From MFD01213-c1 sp963704405 (lineage in GTDB: Bacteria > Planctomycetota > Phycisphaerae > Tepidisphaerales > Tepidisphaeraceae): DNA of 64,000 nucleotides. The stretch covers positions 2,976,001-3,040,000 of the forward strand of contig OY969903.1 of the NCBI GenBank assembly GCA_963704405.1, written 5' to 3'. The number at the start of each line of letters is the position of its first letter. Position 1 is the stretch's first letter. Below are positions 7,099 to 14,741 of the stretch, piece after piece. A program made the translations under genes and the position numbers. The notes under the pieces are model-generated. The model ran no database searches and was not told the DNA's origin. It saw only the letters and a program-made list of their open reading frames with translations.

Positions 7099-10088
7099 CC
7101 ATCGGCCAAGCTGAACGCATTACACAGAATCGGGTCATCAAGCTGTTCAAGGAACAGCTTGGCTACAAATACCTTGGCGACTGGTGCAACCGCAGCGGTA
7201 ACAGCAACATCGAAGCTGCAATGCTGGGCGACTACCTCAAGCGGCGCGGATACTCCGCAGCCCAGATCAATCAGGTGACCTACAGGCTCACAACCGAAGC
7301 GAATAACCCCAACCGAAGCCTGTACGACAACAATAAAGAAGTCTACTCCCTTCTTCGCTACGGCGTGGACGTGAAGACCGAGGCTGGCGAGAACACGGAA
7401 AAAGTGAAGCTGATCGACTGGCAGAACCCCGAGCAGAATGATTTTGCTGTCGCAGAAGAAGTAACGCTAAGTGGCAATCTCGAACGCCGCCCCGATGTCG
7501 TTGTGTACGTCAATGGCATTGCGCTCGGCGTCATCGAGCTAAAGAACAGCCGCGTGTCGATTGGCGATGGGATCAGGCAACTGATCTCGAACCAGCAGCC
7601 GCAGTTCAATGCGTGGTTTTTCTCGACGGTGCAGATCGTCATCGCAGGCAACGACTCTGAAGGGATGCAGTACGGCGCAATCGGGACGGAAGAGAAGTTC
7701 TTCCTGAGATGGAAGGAAGACGAGCAGGACAACGCGCATTTCAAGCTGGACAAGTATCTGCTGAAGATGTGCAACAAGTCGCGTTTGATCGAGTTGATGT
7801 ACGACTTCGTGCTGTTTGACGGCGGCGTGAAAAAGCTCCCGCGCGTTCATCAATACTTCGGCATCAAGGCGGCGCAGCAGCACGTTGAGAAGTTCAAGGG
7901 CGGAATCATCTGGCATACGCAGGGCAGCGGGAAGAGCATCGTGATGGTGCTGCTGGCGAAGTGGATTCTGGAGAACAAGCCCAATGCGCGGGTGGTCATC
8001 ATCACCGACCGCGACGAGTTGGATAAGCAGATCGAAGGCGTGTTCAGCGACGCGGGCGAGAAGATCGTCCGCACGACCAGTGGACAAGACTTGATGAGTA
8101 AGTTGAGCCAGGCGAAGCCAAGGCTGCTTTGCTCGCTGGTGCATAAGTTCGGCAAGCGTGACGTGGAGAACTTCGAGCAGTTCATCAAGGAACTGCAAGC
8201 CCAGCCCAGTCATACGGTCGGTGACATTTTTGTGTTTGTCGATGAATGTCATCGAACCCAGAGCGGCAAGCTCCATCGAACGATGAAGGCGATTGTGAAG
8301 AACGCCGTCTTCATCGGCTTCACGGGCACGCCGTTGCTCAAGCAGGATAAGCAAACGAGCCTTGAAGTGTTTGGCGGGTACATCCACACGTACAAGTTCA
8401 GCGAAGCTGTTGAAGACGATGTTGTGCTGGATTTGATCTACGAAGCCCGCGACATCGATCAGCGACTTGGCTCGGAGGAAAAGATCGACGCATGGTTCGA
8501 GGCGAAGACCGCTGGGCTGAACGACTGGCAGAAGGCCGCATTGCGCGAGCAATGGGGAACGATGCAGCATGTGCTGAGTTCCAAGTCGCGCATGGATCGG
8601 GTGGTTGCGGACATCGTGTTCGACTTTGGCGTGAAGCCGAGGCTCAGCAACAACCGAGGCAACGCAATGCTCGTGGTGTCAAGCATTTATGAAGCCTGCA
8701 AGTATTTCGAGCTATTCCAGAAGACAGCTTTCAAGGCCAAGAGCGCGGTCATCACATCGTACAACCCCCAGACCAAGGACATCACCACCGAGGATACGGG
8801 CGCGAACACGGAAACCGACAAGGAGTACATCTACAACGTCTACTCTGAGTTGCTGAAGAACGTGAACGCGACGGGCGGGATGAGCAAGACGGAAGCGTAC
8901 GAGGAAAGGGCCAAGGCACTGTTCAAGAAGCAGCCCGCGAATATGAAACTGCTGATCGTAGTGGACAAGTTGCTGACGGGATTTGATGCGCCGAGTTGCA
9001 CCTACCTGTACATCGACAAGGAAATGCGCGACCACGGTTTGTTCCAGGCGATCTGCCGAACGAACCGATTGGACGGCGAAGACAAAGAGTACGGCTACAT
9101 CGTTGGCTATAAGAACCTGTTCAACAAAGTCGCGGACGCCATCAAGGTGTACACGGCGGAACTCGATCACAGTGACGACGGCAGCGGCGTTGATCCCGAT
9201 GTGCTGATGAAGGATCGGCTGACCGAAGGGAAGCGGCGACTCGACAACGCCCTCGAAGCGGCGGCGATGATTTCGGAGCCAGTCCTACCGCCCAAGGGTG
9301 AGCTTGAACACATTCACTACTTCTGCGGCAACACCGAGATTCCCGACGACCTCAAGGAACATGAGCCTCAGCGTGTGGGCTTGTACAAGGCGACGGCAGG
9401 ACTCGTCCGCGCGTATGCAAACATTTCTGATGAGTTGGAGGCGGCAGGCTACAGCGTAGCCGATGTTGCTCGCGTCAAGGCTGATGTGCAGCGTCAGTTG
9501 AAACTGCGCGAAATCATTCGCAAGGCGAGTGGCGAAACCATCGACCTGAAGGCGTACGAAGCCGACATGCGCCATTTGATCGACACATACATTGAGGCAG
9601 ACGCACCAAGAAAGATTTCGCCGTTCGACAACATGCCATTGCTTGAACTGATTGTGAACACGGGCATCGCGGATGCGATCAAGGGATTGCCCGAGGGAAT
9701 CAAGGGCAGCGAGACCGCAGTTGCCGAGACGATTGAGAACAATGTTCGCAGCAAGATCATCAAGGATCATCTGAACGATCCCGCCTTCTACGCGAAGATG
9801 TCGGCACTACTGGACGAGATCATCGCCGCGCGAAAAGCAAAGGCGATTGAGTATGAAGCGTATCTGAAGAAGATTGCCGAACTGGCGAAACTGGTGCAGG
9901 CGGGACAGGCAGCGGATACGCCCGTCGCGTTGAACACGCCTGGCCGACGCGCGTTGTACAACAATCTGGGCCAGAACGAAGAACTGGCGATCAAGATCGA
10001 TGAGATCGTCAAACACGTTCGCCCCGATGGTTGGCGCGGCGTGCAGCGCGCGAGCAAATCATCAAGCGAGGCTTGTACGATGTGCTGA
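7095..10088 (+). CDS. hsdR: Type I restriction endonuclease subunit HsdR, C-terminus frameshifted
   Basis: The protein has the HsdR layout: an N-terminal nuclease domain with VVVYVNGIALGVIELKNS (PD-(D/E)xK core near residue 147), then SF2 motor motifs HTQGSGKS (Walker A, about residue 275), DECHRTQSGKLH (about 383), GFTGTPLL, and the helical C-terminal region. It translocates DNA and cuts unmodified targets. The open frame ends at 10088, but after about 10045 the coding sense continues in another frame (EQIIKRGLYDVLKSVDEVER) to a TGA at 10145-10147 that overlaps the next gene's ATG as TGATG. So the ancestral gene probably ended at 10147, and a one-base-type shift truncates it here. Confidence 0.93.
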   Translation: MTIGQAERITQNRVIKLFKEQLGYKYLGDWCNRSGNSNIEAAMLGDYLKRRGYSAAQINQVTYRLTTEANNPNRSLYDNNKEVYSLLRYGVDVKTEAGENTEKVKLIDWQNPEQNDFAVAEEVTLSGNLERRPDVVVYVNGIALGVIELKNSRVSIGDGIRQLISNQQPQFNAWFFSTVQIVIAGNDSEGMQYGAIGTEEKFFLRWKEDEQDNAHFKLDKYLLKMCNKSRLIELMYDFVLFDGGVKKLPRVHQYFGIKAAQQHVEKFKGGIIWHTQGSGKSIVMVLLAKWILENKPNARVVIITDRDELDKQIEGVFSDAGEKIVRTTSGQDLMSKLSQAKPRLLCSLVHKFGKRDVENFEQFIKELQAQPSHTVGDIFVFVDECHRTQSGKLHRTMKAIVKNAVFIGFTGTPLLKQDKQTSLEVFGGYIHTYKFSEAVEDDVVLDLIYEARDIDQRLGSEEKIDAWFEAKTAGLNDWQKAALREQWGTMQHVLSSKSRMDRVVADIVFDFGVKPRLSNNRGNAMLVVSSIYEACKYFELFQKTAFKAKSAVITSYNPQTKDITTEDTGANTETDKEYIYNVYSELLKNVNATGGMSKTEAYEERAKALFKKQPANMKLLIVVDKLLTGFDAPSCTYLYIDKEMRDHGLFQAICRTNRLDGEDKEYGYIVGYKNLFNKVADAIKVYTAELDHSDDGSGVDPDVLMKDRLTEGKRRLDNALEAAAMISEPVLPPKGELEHIHYFCGNTEIPDDLKEHEPQRVGLYKATAGLVRAYANISDELEAAGYSVADVARVKADVQRQLKLREIIRKASGETIDLKAYEADMRHLIDTYIEADAPRKISPFDNMPLLELIVNTGIADAIKGLPEGIKGSETAVAETIENNVRSKIIKDHLNDPAFYAKMSALLDEIIAARKAKAIEYEAYLKKIAELAKLVQAGQAADTPVALNTPGRRALYNNLGQNEELAIKIDEIVKHVRPDGWRGVQRASKSSSEACTMC

Positions 10089-10146
10089 AAAGCGTTGACG
10101 AAGTTGAGCGGGTGTTTCTTATTGTTCGCCAGCAGCGGGAATACTG

Positions 10147-10863
10147 ATGGTGACGCAGCTACAGCTTGGCGAAATCATCGTGGATGTCGTCAAGAAGGAC
10201 ATCAAGAACATCCACCTGAGCGTTCATCCGCCAACAGGCAGGGTACGCATCTCCGCGCCGCTGCGTCTAAGCACGGACACGATTCGGGTGTTTGCCATCG
10301 ACAAGCTGGGTTGGATCAAGCAGCATCAGCACAAAGTCGTCAATCAAGATCGAGAGACGCCGCGAGAGTTTCTTGACCGCGAAAGCCACTACGTCTGGGG
10401 AAAACGCTATCTGCTGAAGATCATCGAAGCGGAGGCAAAGCCCGAAGTTGATCTCAAGCACCGCCACATCGTCCTCAAAGTTCGCAGCGGGTCAGATCAT
10501 TCAAAGAAGCAGGCAATGCTCGATGACTGGTATCGAGGCCAGGTCAAAACTGTGATTGTGCCGTTGATCGAGAAGTGGCAACGGCTCATGAACGTGAAAG
10601 CAGAAAAATGCTTTGTGCAGCGGATGAAGACGCGATGGGGAACCTGCAACGCCAAGGCGAAAAGCGTTCGCTTCAACTCGGAGCTTGCGAAGAAGCCAAT
10701 CGAGTGCCTTGAGTACATTGTCGTGCATGAACTGGCCCATTTGCTTGAGCCGACGCACAATCGCAAGTTTGTGAAGGCGATGGATTACTTCATGCCCGAC
10801 TGGCAACACCGTAAGCAACTGCTGAATAGCCTTCCCCTCCGTCATGAAAACTGGAAGTATTGA
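10147..10863 (+). CDS. YgjP-like (DUF45) metallopeptidase
   Basis: The 238-aa protein has the DUF45/YgjP architecture: an N-terminal beta-rich part (VHPPTGRVRISAPLRLS) and a C-terminal zincin site HELAHLLEPTHNRKF, in which HExxH plus a downstream H bind zinc. RMKTRWGTCNAKAKSVRFNSEL is the conserved family block just before it. Genes of this family are frequently the last gene of type I restriction operons, as here, where the start overlaps the ancestral hsdR stop (TGATG). Its role in restriction is not established; protein processing or quality control of the complex is an inference. Confidence 0.85.
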   Translation: MVTQLQLGEIIVDVVKKDIKNIHLSVHPPTGRVRISAPLRLSTDTIRVFAIDKLGWIKQHQHKVVNQDRETPREFLDRESHYVWGKRYLLKIIEAEAKPEVDLKHRHIVLKVRSGSDHSKKQAMLDDWYRGQVKTVIVPLIEKWQRLMNVKAEKCFVQRMKTRWGTCNAKAKSVRFNSELAKKPIECLEYIVVHELAHLLEPTHNRKFVKAMDYFMPDWQHRKQLLNSLPLRHENWKY

Positions 10864-10869
10864 ATGAAA

Positions 10870-10899
10870 GAGACGCCCGAGCATTCTCTCGGGCGTCTC
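10870..10899. terminator. Stem-loop terminator between convergent operons
   Basis: A perfect 12-bp inverted repeat, GAGACGCCCGAG and CTCGGGCGTCTC, with a 6-nt loop lies 6 bases after the YgjP-like gene and 20 bases beyond the end of the minus-strand gene at 10919. It is placed to terminate both converging transcripts. The following T-tract is weak. Confidence 0.7.
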
Positions 10900-10918
10900 G
10901 TTCCTGTGACCGCTCTGC

Positions 10919-11371
10919 TCATTCGCTACCGAGCTTGAACAGCCCAGCCATTTTCTGCCGCCCGTCATATCGAACTTCGTACCCCTTGGCATGGAGGGGC
11001 TTTGCGTACGAAACTCTTGTGAGGACACTGAGGTTCTGTAGCGTCCGACTTTCTGCATCCTTGCCCGTCTTCTCATTCCGCGCGTCCTTTTCCGCGAATG
11101 CCTTCCATTGCTCGCCCATGACCCGCTTGACGGCTGGGACGATCTTGTCGAAGGGATGCATCTTGCCGACGCCCAGAGCTTGGAGGGCTTCGGCAGCCGC
11201 CCAATAGCTGCCGCCGACGCGATACGGATTCAGCGAGCCGCTTGTGACGCTGCCAGTCGCATTCTGGGGCGTTGCGGCCTTTTTCTTGCCCTTTGCTGCC
11301 TTCTTCGGCTTCGCGGCCTTCTGGGTCTTGCTGGTTGCCTTCTTCGACGCCTTCTTCTTCGCTGCTGCCAT
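10919..11371 (-). CDS. Lys/Ala-rich tailed small protein, unknown function
   Basis: A 150-aa protein with a histone H1-like N-terminal tail of about 35 residues (MAAAKKKASKKATSKTQKAA and similar Lys-Ala-Pro repeats), followed by a compact region of about 100 residues (NPYRVGGSYWAAAEALQALGVGKMHPFDKIVPAVKRVMG...WKAFAEKD) that I do not recognise. The basic tail suggests nucleic-acid binding; this is inferred from composition only. The 13-bp motif found upstream of other genes in this cassette also occurs about 185 bp upstream of this gene in the same orientation, which suggests shared control. Confidence 0.6.
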   Translation of the reverse strand: MAAAKKKASKKATSKTQKAAKPKKAAKGKKKAATPQNATGSVTSGSLNPYRVGGSYWAAAEALQALGVGKMHPFDKIVPAVKRVMGEQWKAFAEKDARNEKTGKDAESRTLQNLSVLTRVSYAKPLHAKGYEVRYDGRQKMAGLFKLGSE

Positions 11372-11555
11372 TGTGACTCCCTGCGGCCTTTGCCGCGATT
11401 GATTGATGATCGGCGACGAACGCTCGTCGCGGCTTGACCATTCAGGTCAACTTCAATGGCATAGTGCGAGTGGAACCTGTGAGATTGTCGATACCGAACG
11501 CGGGATACCCAAATCGGTCTTGGAGTCCCAAAGGGAACCTATGCGAGCGCGATTC

Positions 11556-11568
11556 ACCCATCCCAAAA
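11556..11568 (-). promoter_or_regulatory. 13-bp cassette motif, copy 1
   Basis: TTTTGGGATGGGT on the minus strand, identical to copies at 12135, 12518 and (plus strand) 14543. It lies about 185 bp upstream of the minus-strand gene starting at 11371. Four exact copies of a 13-mer in 3 kb of intergenic DNA are unlikely by chance. A promoter or operator element is inferred. Confidence 0.5.
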
Positions 11569-11702
11569 GTTGCACATCGAATGCGCGGCTGAGTTGGCGA
11601 AGCGTTCGATTGGTGTTCCTATGGCGGCGTCGGAGTACCTTTTCAGACCCCTTCCCCCTGGGTACGGGGGTGTCCCGCAGAACTTTCTTCGCGCAGAAAA
11701 CT

Positions 11703-11740
11703 CGTCGGCCCCATCGACTATCCCGCCGATGGGGCCGACG
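11703..11740 (-). terminator. Strong stem-loop terminator
   Basis: A perfect 14-bp stem (CGTCGGCCCCATCG and CGATGGGGCCGACG) with a 10-nt loop lies just downstream of the minus-strand gene ending at 11758. Read on the minus strand it is followed by AGTTTTC. It fits an intrinsic terminator for that gene. Confidence 0.75.
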
Positions 11741-11757
11741 CGATCTGTGACATCCGA

Positions 11758-12069
11758 TCAGATCAACTCCCATGTTCCATCGGCGCGCTGGTACTCGATG
11801 TCGGTCGCGCCCGCATTCGGCTTTCCGAAGTCGTCGAGCGGACGGAACTCTGCTTCATCACCATCGTCGGCTGTGACGACCATGATGCCTTCATAGTAAA
11901 GCTCGCCATCATCGTCCTTCATGCGGAACTTGCGGCCCTCAGGGTGCGCGATGATCTGGGCGGCTGTGAGCTTTGCGTTGCGCGGGCCGACCATTCCTAC
12001 CGCGTTGGCGTTCGATGGCTGACGGGCAGTCGGGTCGGCGATGAAGTCCTTTGTGATTGTCCAAGGCAT
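11758..12069 (-). CDS. Small acidic protein of the amidoligase cassette, unknown function
   Basis: A 103-aa soluble, acidic protein beginning MPWTITKDFIADPTARQPSN, with no signal peptide or membrane segment. The middle (IIAHPEGRKFRMKDDDGELY, YEGIMVV) looks like a small beta-rich fold. A good ribosome site (AAAGGAG) precedes the ATG. The cassette motif lies 66 bp upstream and a strong terminator follows, so it is probably transcribed alone. I do not recognise the family. As a small stand-alone protein beside an amidoligase it could be a substrate or partner, but that is speculation. Confidence 0.65.
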   Translation of the reverse strand: MPWTITKDFIADPTARQPSNANAVGMVGPRNAKLTAAQIIAHPEGRKFRMKDDDGELYYEGIMVVTADDGDEAEFRPLDDFGKPNAGATDIEYQRADGTWELI

Positions 12070-12103
12070 AGGGTTCTCCTTTATCGCCAGTGCCGAGTTG
12101 ATT

Positions 12104-12119
12104 GCTGTGACTTCCGCCG
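12104..12119 (-). promoter_or_regulatory. 16-bp shared upstream element, copy 1
   Basis: CGGCGGAAGTCACAGC on the minus strand, 35 bp upstream of the gene starting at 12069. The identical 16-mer occurs on the plus strand at 13531-13546, just upstream of the glutamine amidotransferase gene. The GTCACAG core also occurs before other genes of the cassette (near 12498 and 12552). Confidence 0.45.
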
Positions 12120-12134
12120 TCGAGCCGACGCGAC

Positions 12135-12147
12135 ACCCATCCCAAAA
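12135..12147 (-). promoter_or_regulatory. 13-bp cassette motif, copy 2
   Basis: TTTTGGGATGGGT on the minus strand, 66 bp upstream of the gene starting at 12069 and about 16 bp upstream of the 16-bp shared element. Same orientation relative to its gene as copies 1 and 3. Confidence 0.55.
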
Positions 12148-12168
12148 CTCGTTGCGCCCCCAGACGAC

Positions 12169-12471
12169 TCAATAGTCGTCGGGCATCAAGACGCAGGTGC
12201 TTGACCGATCCGCTTCTGTGATGACCCAGACCTTGGTCCCCCCGTCCTTCAGCATGTACGCGGAGAACACCCGTTCGCCCTGCGCAAGCGCATCGACATT
12301 CGCCTGCCAGTCCTCTTTGCAGACAACGCCGAAGTCGCCTGTGACATGCCGCGCGAGAAGCGCATGCGCTGAGTCGCCTGTCCTGGCGAGTTCCGCCAGC
12401 GCGGCGGGCGTAGCGACAATGCGACCGAGGGGAAACTTCGGACCCGATGATGTGTTGTTGATTGCGACCAT
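12169..12471 (-). CDS. Conserved small protein found on plasmids and elements, unknown function
   Basis: A 100-aa protein containing LGRIVATPAALAELARTGDSA, LARHVTGDFGVVCKEDWQAN and KVWVITEADRSSTCVLMPDDY. This pattern (start of helix, H.TGD.G.V...D...N, then VITEADRS) is a conserved small-protein family that I know from plasmids and integrated elements, without an assigned function. It has no membrane segment. A cassette motif lies 47 bp upstream in the same orientation. A short inverted repeat spans its stop codon and may end transcription. Confidence 0.7.
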   Translation of the reverse strand: MVAINNTSSGPKFPLGRIVATPAALAELARTGDSAHALLARHVTGDFGVVCKEDWQANVDALAQGERVFSAYMLKDGGTKVWVITEADRSSTCVLMPDDY

Positions 12472-12517
12472 GCCGCCATTCGCTTAGCTGCGCCTGTGAC
12501 ATCCCTCATCTGCGAAG

Positions 12518-12530
12518 ACCCATCCCAAAA
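12518..12530 (-). promoter_or_regulatory. 13-bp cassette motif, copy 3
   Basis: TTTTGGGATGGGT on the minus strand, 47 bp upstream of the gene starting at 12471 and 72 bp upstream of the divergent amidoligase start at 12603. It could therefore serve both directions. Confidence 0.55.
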
Positions 12531-12602
12531 ACACCTTACGCTGCGCCAAAGTCACAGACTTGTCGCGCCGCCCTTTGACGGTCCTCAACAAAGGAACGTC
12601 AA

Positions 12603-13529
12603 ATGGCCCTTATCGCTGATCTTCATACAAATCCACGTCGGTTCGGTTGCGAGTATGAAATGGCTATGCCACTTTTGGGCATTGGCTCGGCATCGGACCT
12701 ACGGCGCGTCGTTTCGGAAGTTCTCACAAGCAACGGCGTCCGAAGTATTCAACGAAACTACACACACGAACCCGTCCCCGAGGGAATCGACGCGGTGGTC
12801 GAATACGATTCATCGGTTCAAGGCGAAACGAAGTACAACGGAATCACATGGTTTCCATTGGAAGTCAAAACGCGCATCTGCGGTTCGATGGCCGACTGGG
12901 AGAGCTTTGCGCCGAAGATGCTGGAAATCGTCCGCTACCTTGGCGGGCGCATCAACAATAGCACGGGCGGTCATGTTCACATCGCCGTCCCTGAAGCGGT
13001 CGAGCGGCCCGCCGTTCTGCGGTCGATCTACAACTTCATGCACCGCTATGAGCCGTTGGTGTACTCGATCATTCCGCCGTCACGACTCAACTGCGGATAC
13101 GCAAGGCCGATGGAAGATCGCGCCAAACTGCTGCATGGTTGCAAGACCCTCGCCTGCTATCGGCGCGCGTTGGCGTCGATGGATCGATACTACGGATTGA
13201 ACTGGAGCCACGCTTTCGGCTCACAAGAATCAGCGCGGCTTGAGTTTCGATACGCCCAGTCCACCCTCAACCCCGAGAAGGCCAAGCGTTGGCTCTCGTT
13301 CTGCCTTCAAATCGTCAACCACTGCGTTCTACGCAACTGCCAAGCGGGGGAGCGCATCATTCCGACGCGCGATGCTCTGGATCGCTTGATGATTTCGGCG
13401 GGTTTCCGCGTCAACACAAAGGTGTATTCGCGCGTTTGCCCCGAACTTCGCAAGACGGGGCGGTGGCTGATTCAACGTTATCGCCAATTCAATCAACTGA
13501 GCGGCGCAGCGTCCGATTCGGAGGGATAA
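12603..13529 (+). CDS. Amidoligase (COOH-NH2 ligase, glutamine-synthetase-like fold)
   Basis: The 308-aa protein matches the amidoligase family of predicted ATP-dependent ligases that join a carboxylate to an amine. Visible signatures are RRFGCEYEMAMPLL near the N-terminus (the E-x-E strand of the glutamine-synthetase-like fold), WFPLEVKTRI around residue 82-90, STGGHVHIAVPE (metal and nucleotide-binding HxH block) around residue 120, and ESARLEFRYAQSTLNPEKA near residue 210. A good ribosome site (AAAGGAA) precedes the ATG. Comparative genomics has linked such ligases with glutamine amidotransferases in clusters predicted to make peptide tags or small metabolites. The next gene here is exactly such an amidotransferase, so glutamine-derived ammonia may feed this ligase. 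Confidence 0.8.
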   Translation: MALIADLHTNPRRFGCEYEMAMPLLGIGSASDLRRVVSEVLTSNGVRSIQRNYTHEPVPEGIDAVVEYDSSVQGETKYNGITWFPLEVKTRICGSMADWESFAPKMLEIVRYLGGRINNSTGGHVHIAVPEAVERPAVLRSIYNFMHRYEPLVYSIIPPSRLNCGYARPMEDRAKLLHGCKTLACYRRALASMDRYYGLNWSHAFGSQESARLEFRYAQSTLNPEKAKRWLSFCLQIVNHCVLRNCQAGERIIPTRDALDRLMISAGFRVNTKVYSRVCPELRKTGRWLIQRYRQFNQLSGAASDSEG

Positions 13530-13530
13530 G

Positions 13531-13546
13531 CGGCGGAAGTCACAGC
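13531..13546 (+). promoter_or_regulatory. 16-bp shared upstream element, copy 2
   Basis: CGGCGGAAGTCACAGC, identical to the minus-strand copy at 12104-12119. It lies directly after the amidoligase stop and about 45 bp before the proposed ATT start of the amidotransferase gene. Confidence 0.45.
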
Positions 13547-13576
13547 TTTCGACATGGCGCGAATGGCGACACCAAC

Positions 13577-13592
13577 AAAGGAGGTCGCCATT
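13577..13592 (+). promoter_or_regulatory. Ribosome binding site and ATT start codon of the GATase gene
   Basis: AAAGGAGG at 13577-13584 is a near-perfect Shine-Dalgarno sequence, five bases before ATT at 13590-13592, which is followed directly by TGC for the catalytic cysteine. The only upstream in-frame ATGs (13554, 13563) would place this ribosome site inside the coding sequence and bury the cysteine behind a leader. Confidence 0.65.
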
Positions 13593-14360
13593 TGCGCCAT
13601 CGTCGGAATGATTGGTAAGACACAAGAGAATCGACATGCTGAAAGCTACTCGCTGATGCGCGAGTTGATGATCGCCGCTCAAAGTCGCGGCACCGATGCG
13701 AGCGGCATCGCGTACAGAAGCGCGCCGTACGACCGCCCGTCACAGGGCCGCGTCGTCATGTCAAAGGCAGCGTTGCCCGCCGAACAGTTCGTTTGCGAAG
13801 ACACCGCATTTCGCGCGCTGGCGCATCGGCGTTCGTCGGCCTTTATAGGGCATTGTCGAATGGCGACACATGGCGACCCCAGCGCGGGCGGCGGAATGCT
13901 CAACAATCATCCGTTCGTATCGCGGGACGGCTCGCTGTATCTCGTTCACAACGGTGTTCTGTCCCAGCACCGCGAAACCGCCGATGCTTTCGCGCTTACG
14001 CTGGAGTCACATTGCGACTCGGAGCTTCTGTTGAGAATTGTCGAGTCCGCGCCAAACCCCATTGTTGGTTTGCTGGATTGCCTTTTGGTGCGCGGCACCA
14101 TGGCCGTTGCTGTTTACGACGCGCGGCGGAATAAGGTGTATCTGATTCGCAACGCGGGGAGGCCGCTTTGGTTGATGCGGTTCACAGGAGAGCGGAAATG
14201 GTGGATTGCATCGACCGATGCGATTCACCTGACCGCCGTCGAGCGGGCTTACGGTCGCGCTGGACTGCGTCGGATCGAAACACTGATGCCCATCCCCGCA
14301 GGCGTACCGCTCGCCTTGTCCCCAGATGGTCATTTGGTGGCAGCATCGGCGATGAAATGA
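13590..14360 (+). CDS. Class II glutamine amidotransferase with ATT start
   Basis: The protein has the Ntn-hydrolase GATase fold: (M)CAIVGMIGK at the start, AQSRGTDASGIAY, GHCRMATHGDPSAGGGMLNNHPF and LVHNGVL, which match the family's nucleophile, RGxDxxGI, GHxRxxT and NNHPF/HNG motifs. The catalytic cysteine must be residue 1 after removal of the initiator Met. Here the cysteine codon directly follows an ATT that sits five bases after AAAGGAGG, so I propose ATT as the start, giving 256 aa. A longer reading from ATG 13554 gives 268 aa with an unusual 12-residue leader. It likely supplies ammonia from glutamine to the neighbouring amidoligase. Confidence 0.82.
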   Translation: MCAIVGMIGKTQENRHAESYSLMRELMIAAQSRGTDASGIAYRSAPYDRPSQGRVVMSKAALPAEQFVCEDTAFRALAHRRSSAFIGHCRMATHGDPSAGGGMLNNHPFVSRDGSLYLVHNGVLSQHRETADAFALTLESHCDSELLLRIVESAPNPIVGLLDCLLVRGTMAVAVYDARRNKVYLIRNAGRPLWLMRFTGERKWWIASTDAIHLTAVERAYGRAGLRRIETLMPIPAGVPLALSPDGHLVAASAMK

Positions 14361-14373
14361 CCCGTCTGGAGGG

Positions 14374-14398
14374 GCGCGGGGAAGAGGAATACCCGCGC
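14374..14398 (+). terminator. Possible stem-loop terminator after the amidotransferase gene
   Basis: GCGCGGG and CCCGCGC form a 7-bp stem with an 11-nt loop, 14 bases after the GATase stop. A TTTTT run follows about 25 bases later. Weak but well placed. Confidence 0.4.
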
Positions 14399-14708
14399 AG
14401 GTCACAACCAGCTACTTCAGTTTTTAGGCAAGACTGAGCGTAAAGCCGCTTGGCTAATCGAATACTCGCGGGCACGGACAGACATCGAGCCATCTCAACC
14501 CCGCCGCCGACATTCTGCTGTCGGCGTCGGCGGTTTTGGCGGTTTTGGGATGGGTGCCGCCGCAACCAGCAGGAAGAGGGAAATGTGCGAAGAGGTTCCC
14601 ACATCCAGCCAAGCCACGCTCCCTTCGGCGGAAAAGGATGAGTAAAGCCGCTCTGGCGACTGACGGTGTGTGGTCAGTCGGTTTCGGACCCGATGATTCG
14701 CCGTCTAA
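14399..14708. other. Intergenic stretch with degraded 5' sequence
   Basis: No convincing complete gene is seen. It holds one plus-strand copy of the 13-bp cassette motif and then a short open reading from 14641 (MSKAALATDGVWSV) that does not belong to the kinase-like gene that follows. A recombination junction near 14709 probably removed the 5' end of that gene. Confidence 0.4.
14543..14555 (+). promoter_or_regulatory. 13-bp cassette motif, copy 4
   Basis: TTTTGGGATGGGT on the plus strand, downstream of the amidotransferase gene and upstream of a truncated open frame at 14641. It is the only copy pointing rightwards and may mark the lost start of another cassette gene. Confidence 0.45.
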
Positions 14709-14741
14709 TCCTGTGAGCTTTGTTGGTATCCGATCCTTAAG

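Noticed and set aside
12496..13200. 234-aa plus-strand frame overlapping the amidoligase
   Set aside because: Out-of-frame shadow of the amidoligase gene; no plausible ribosome site or conserved motif.
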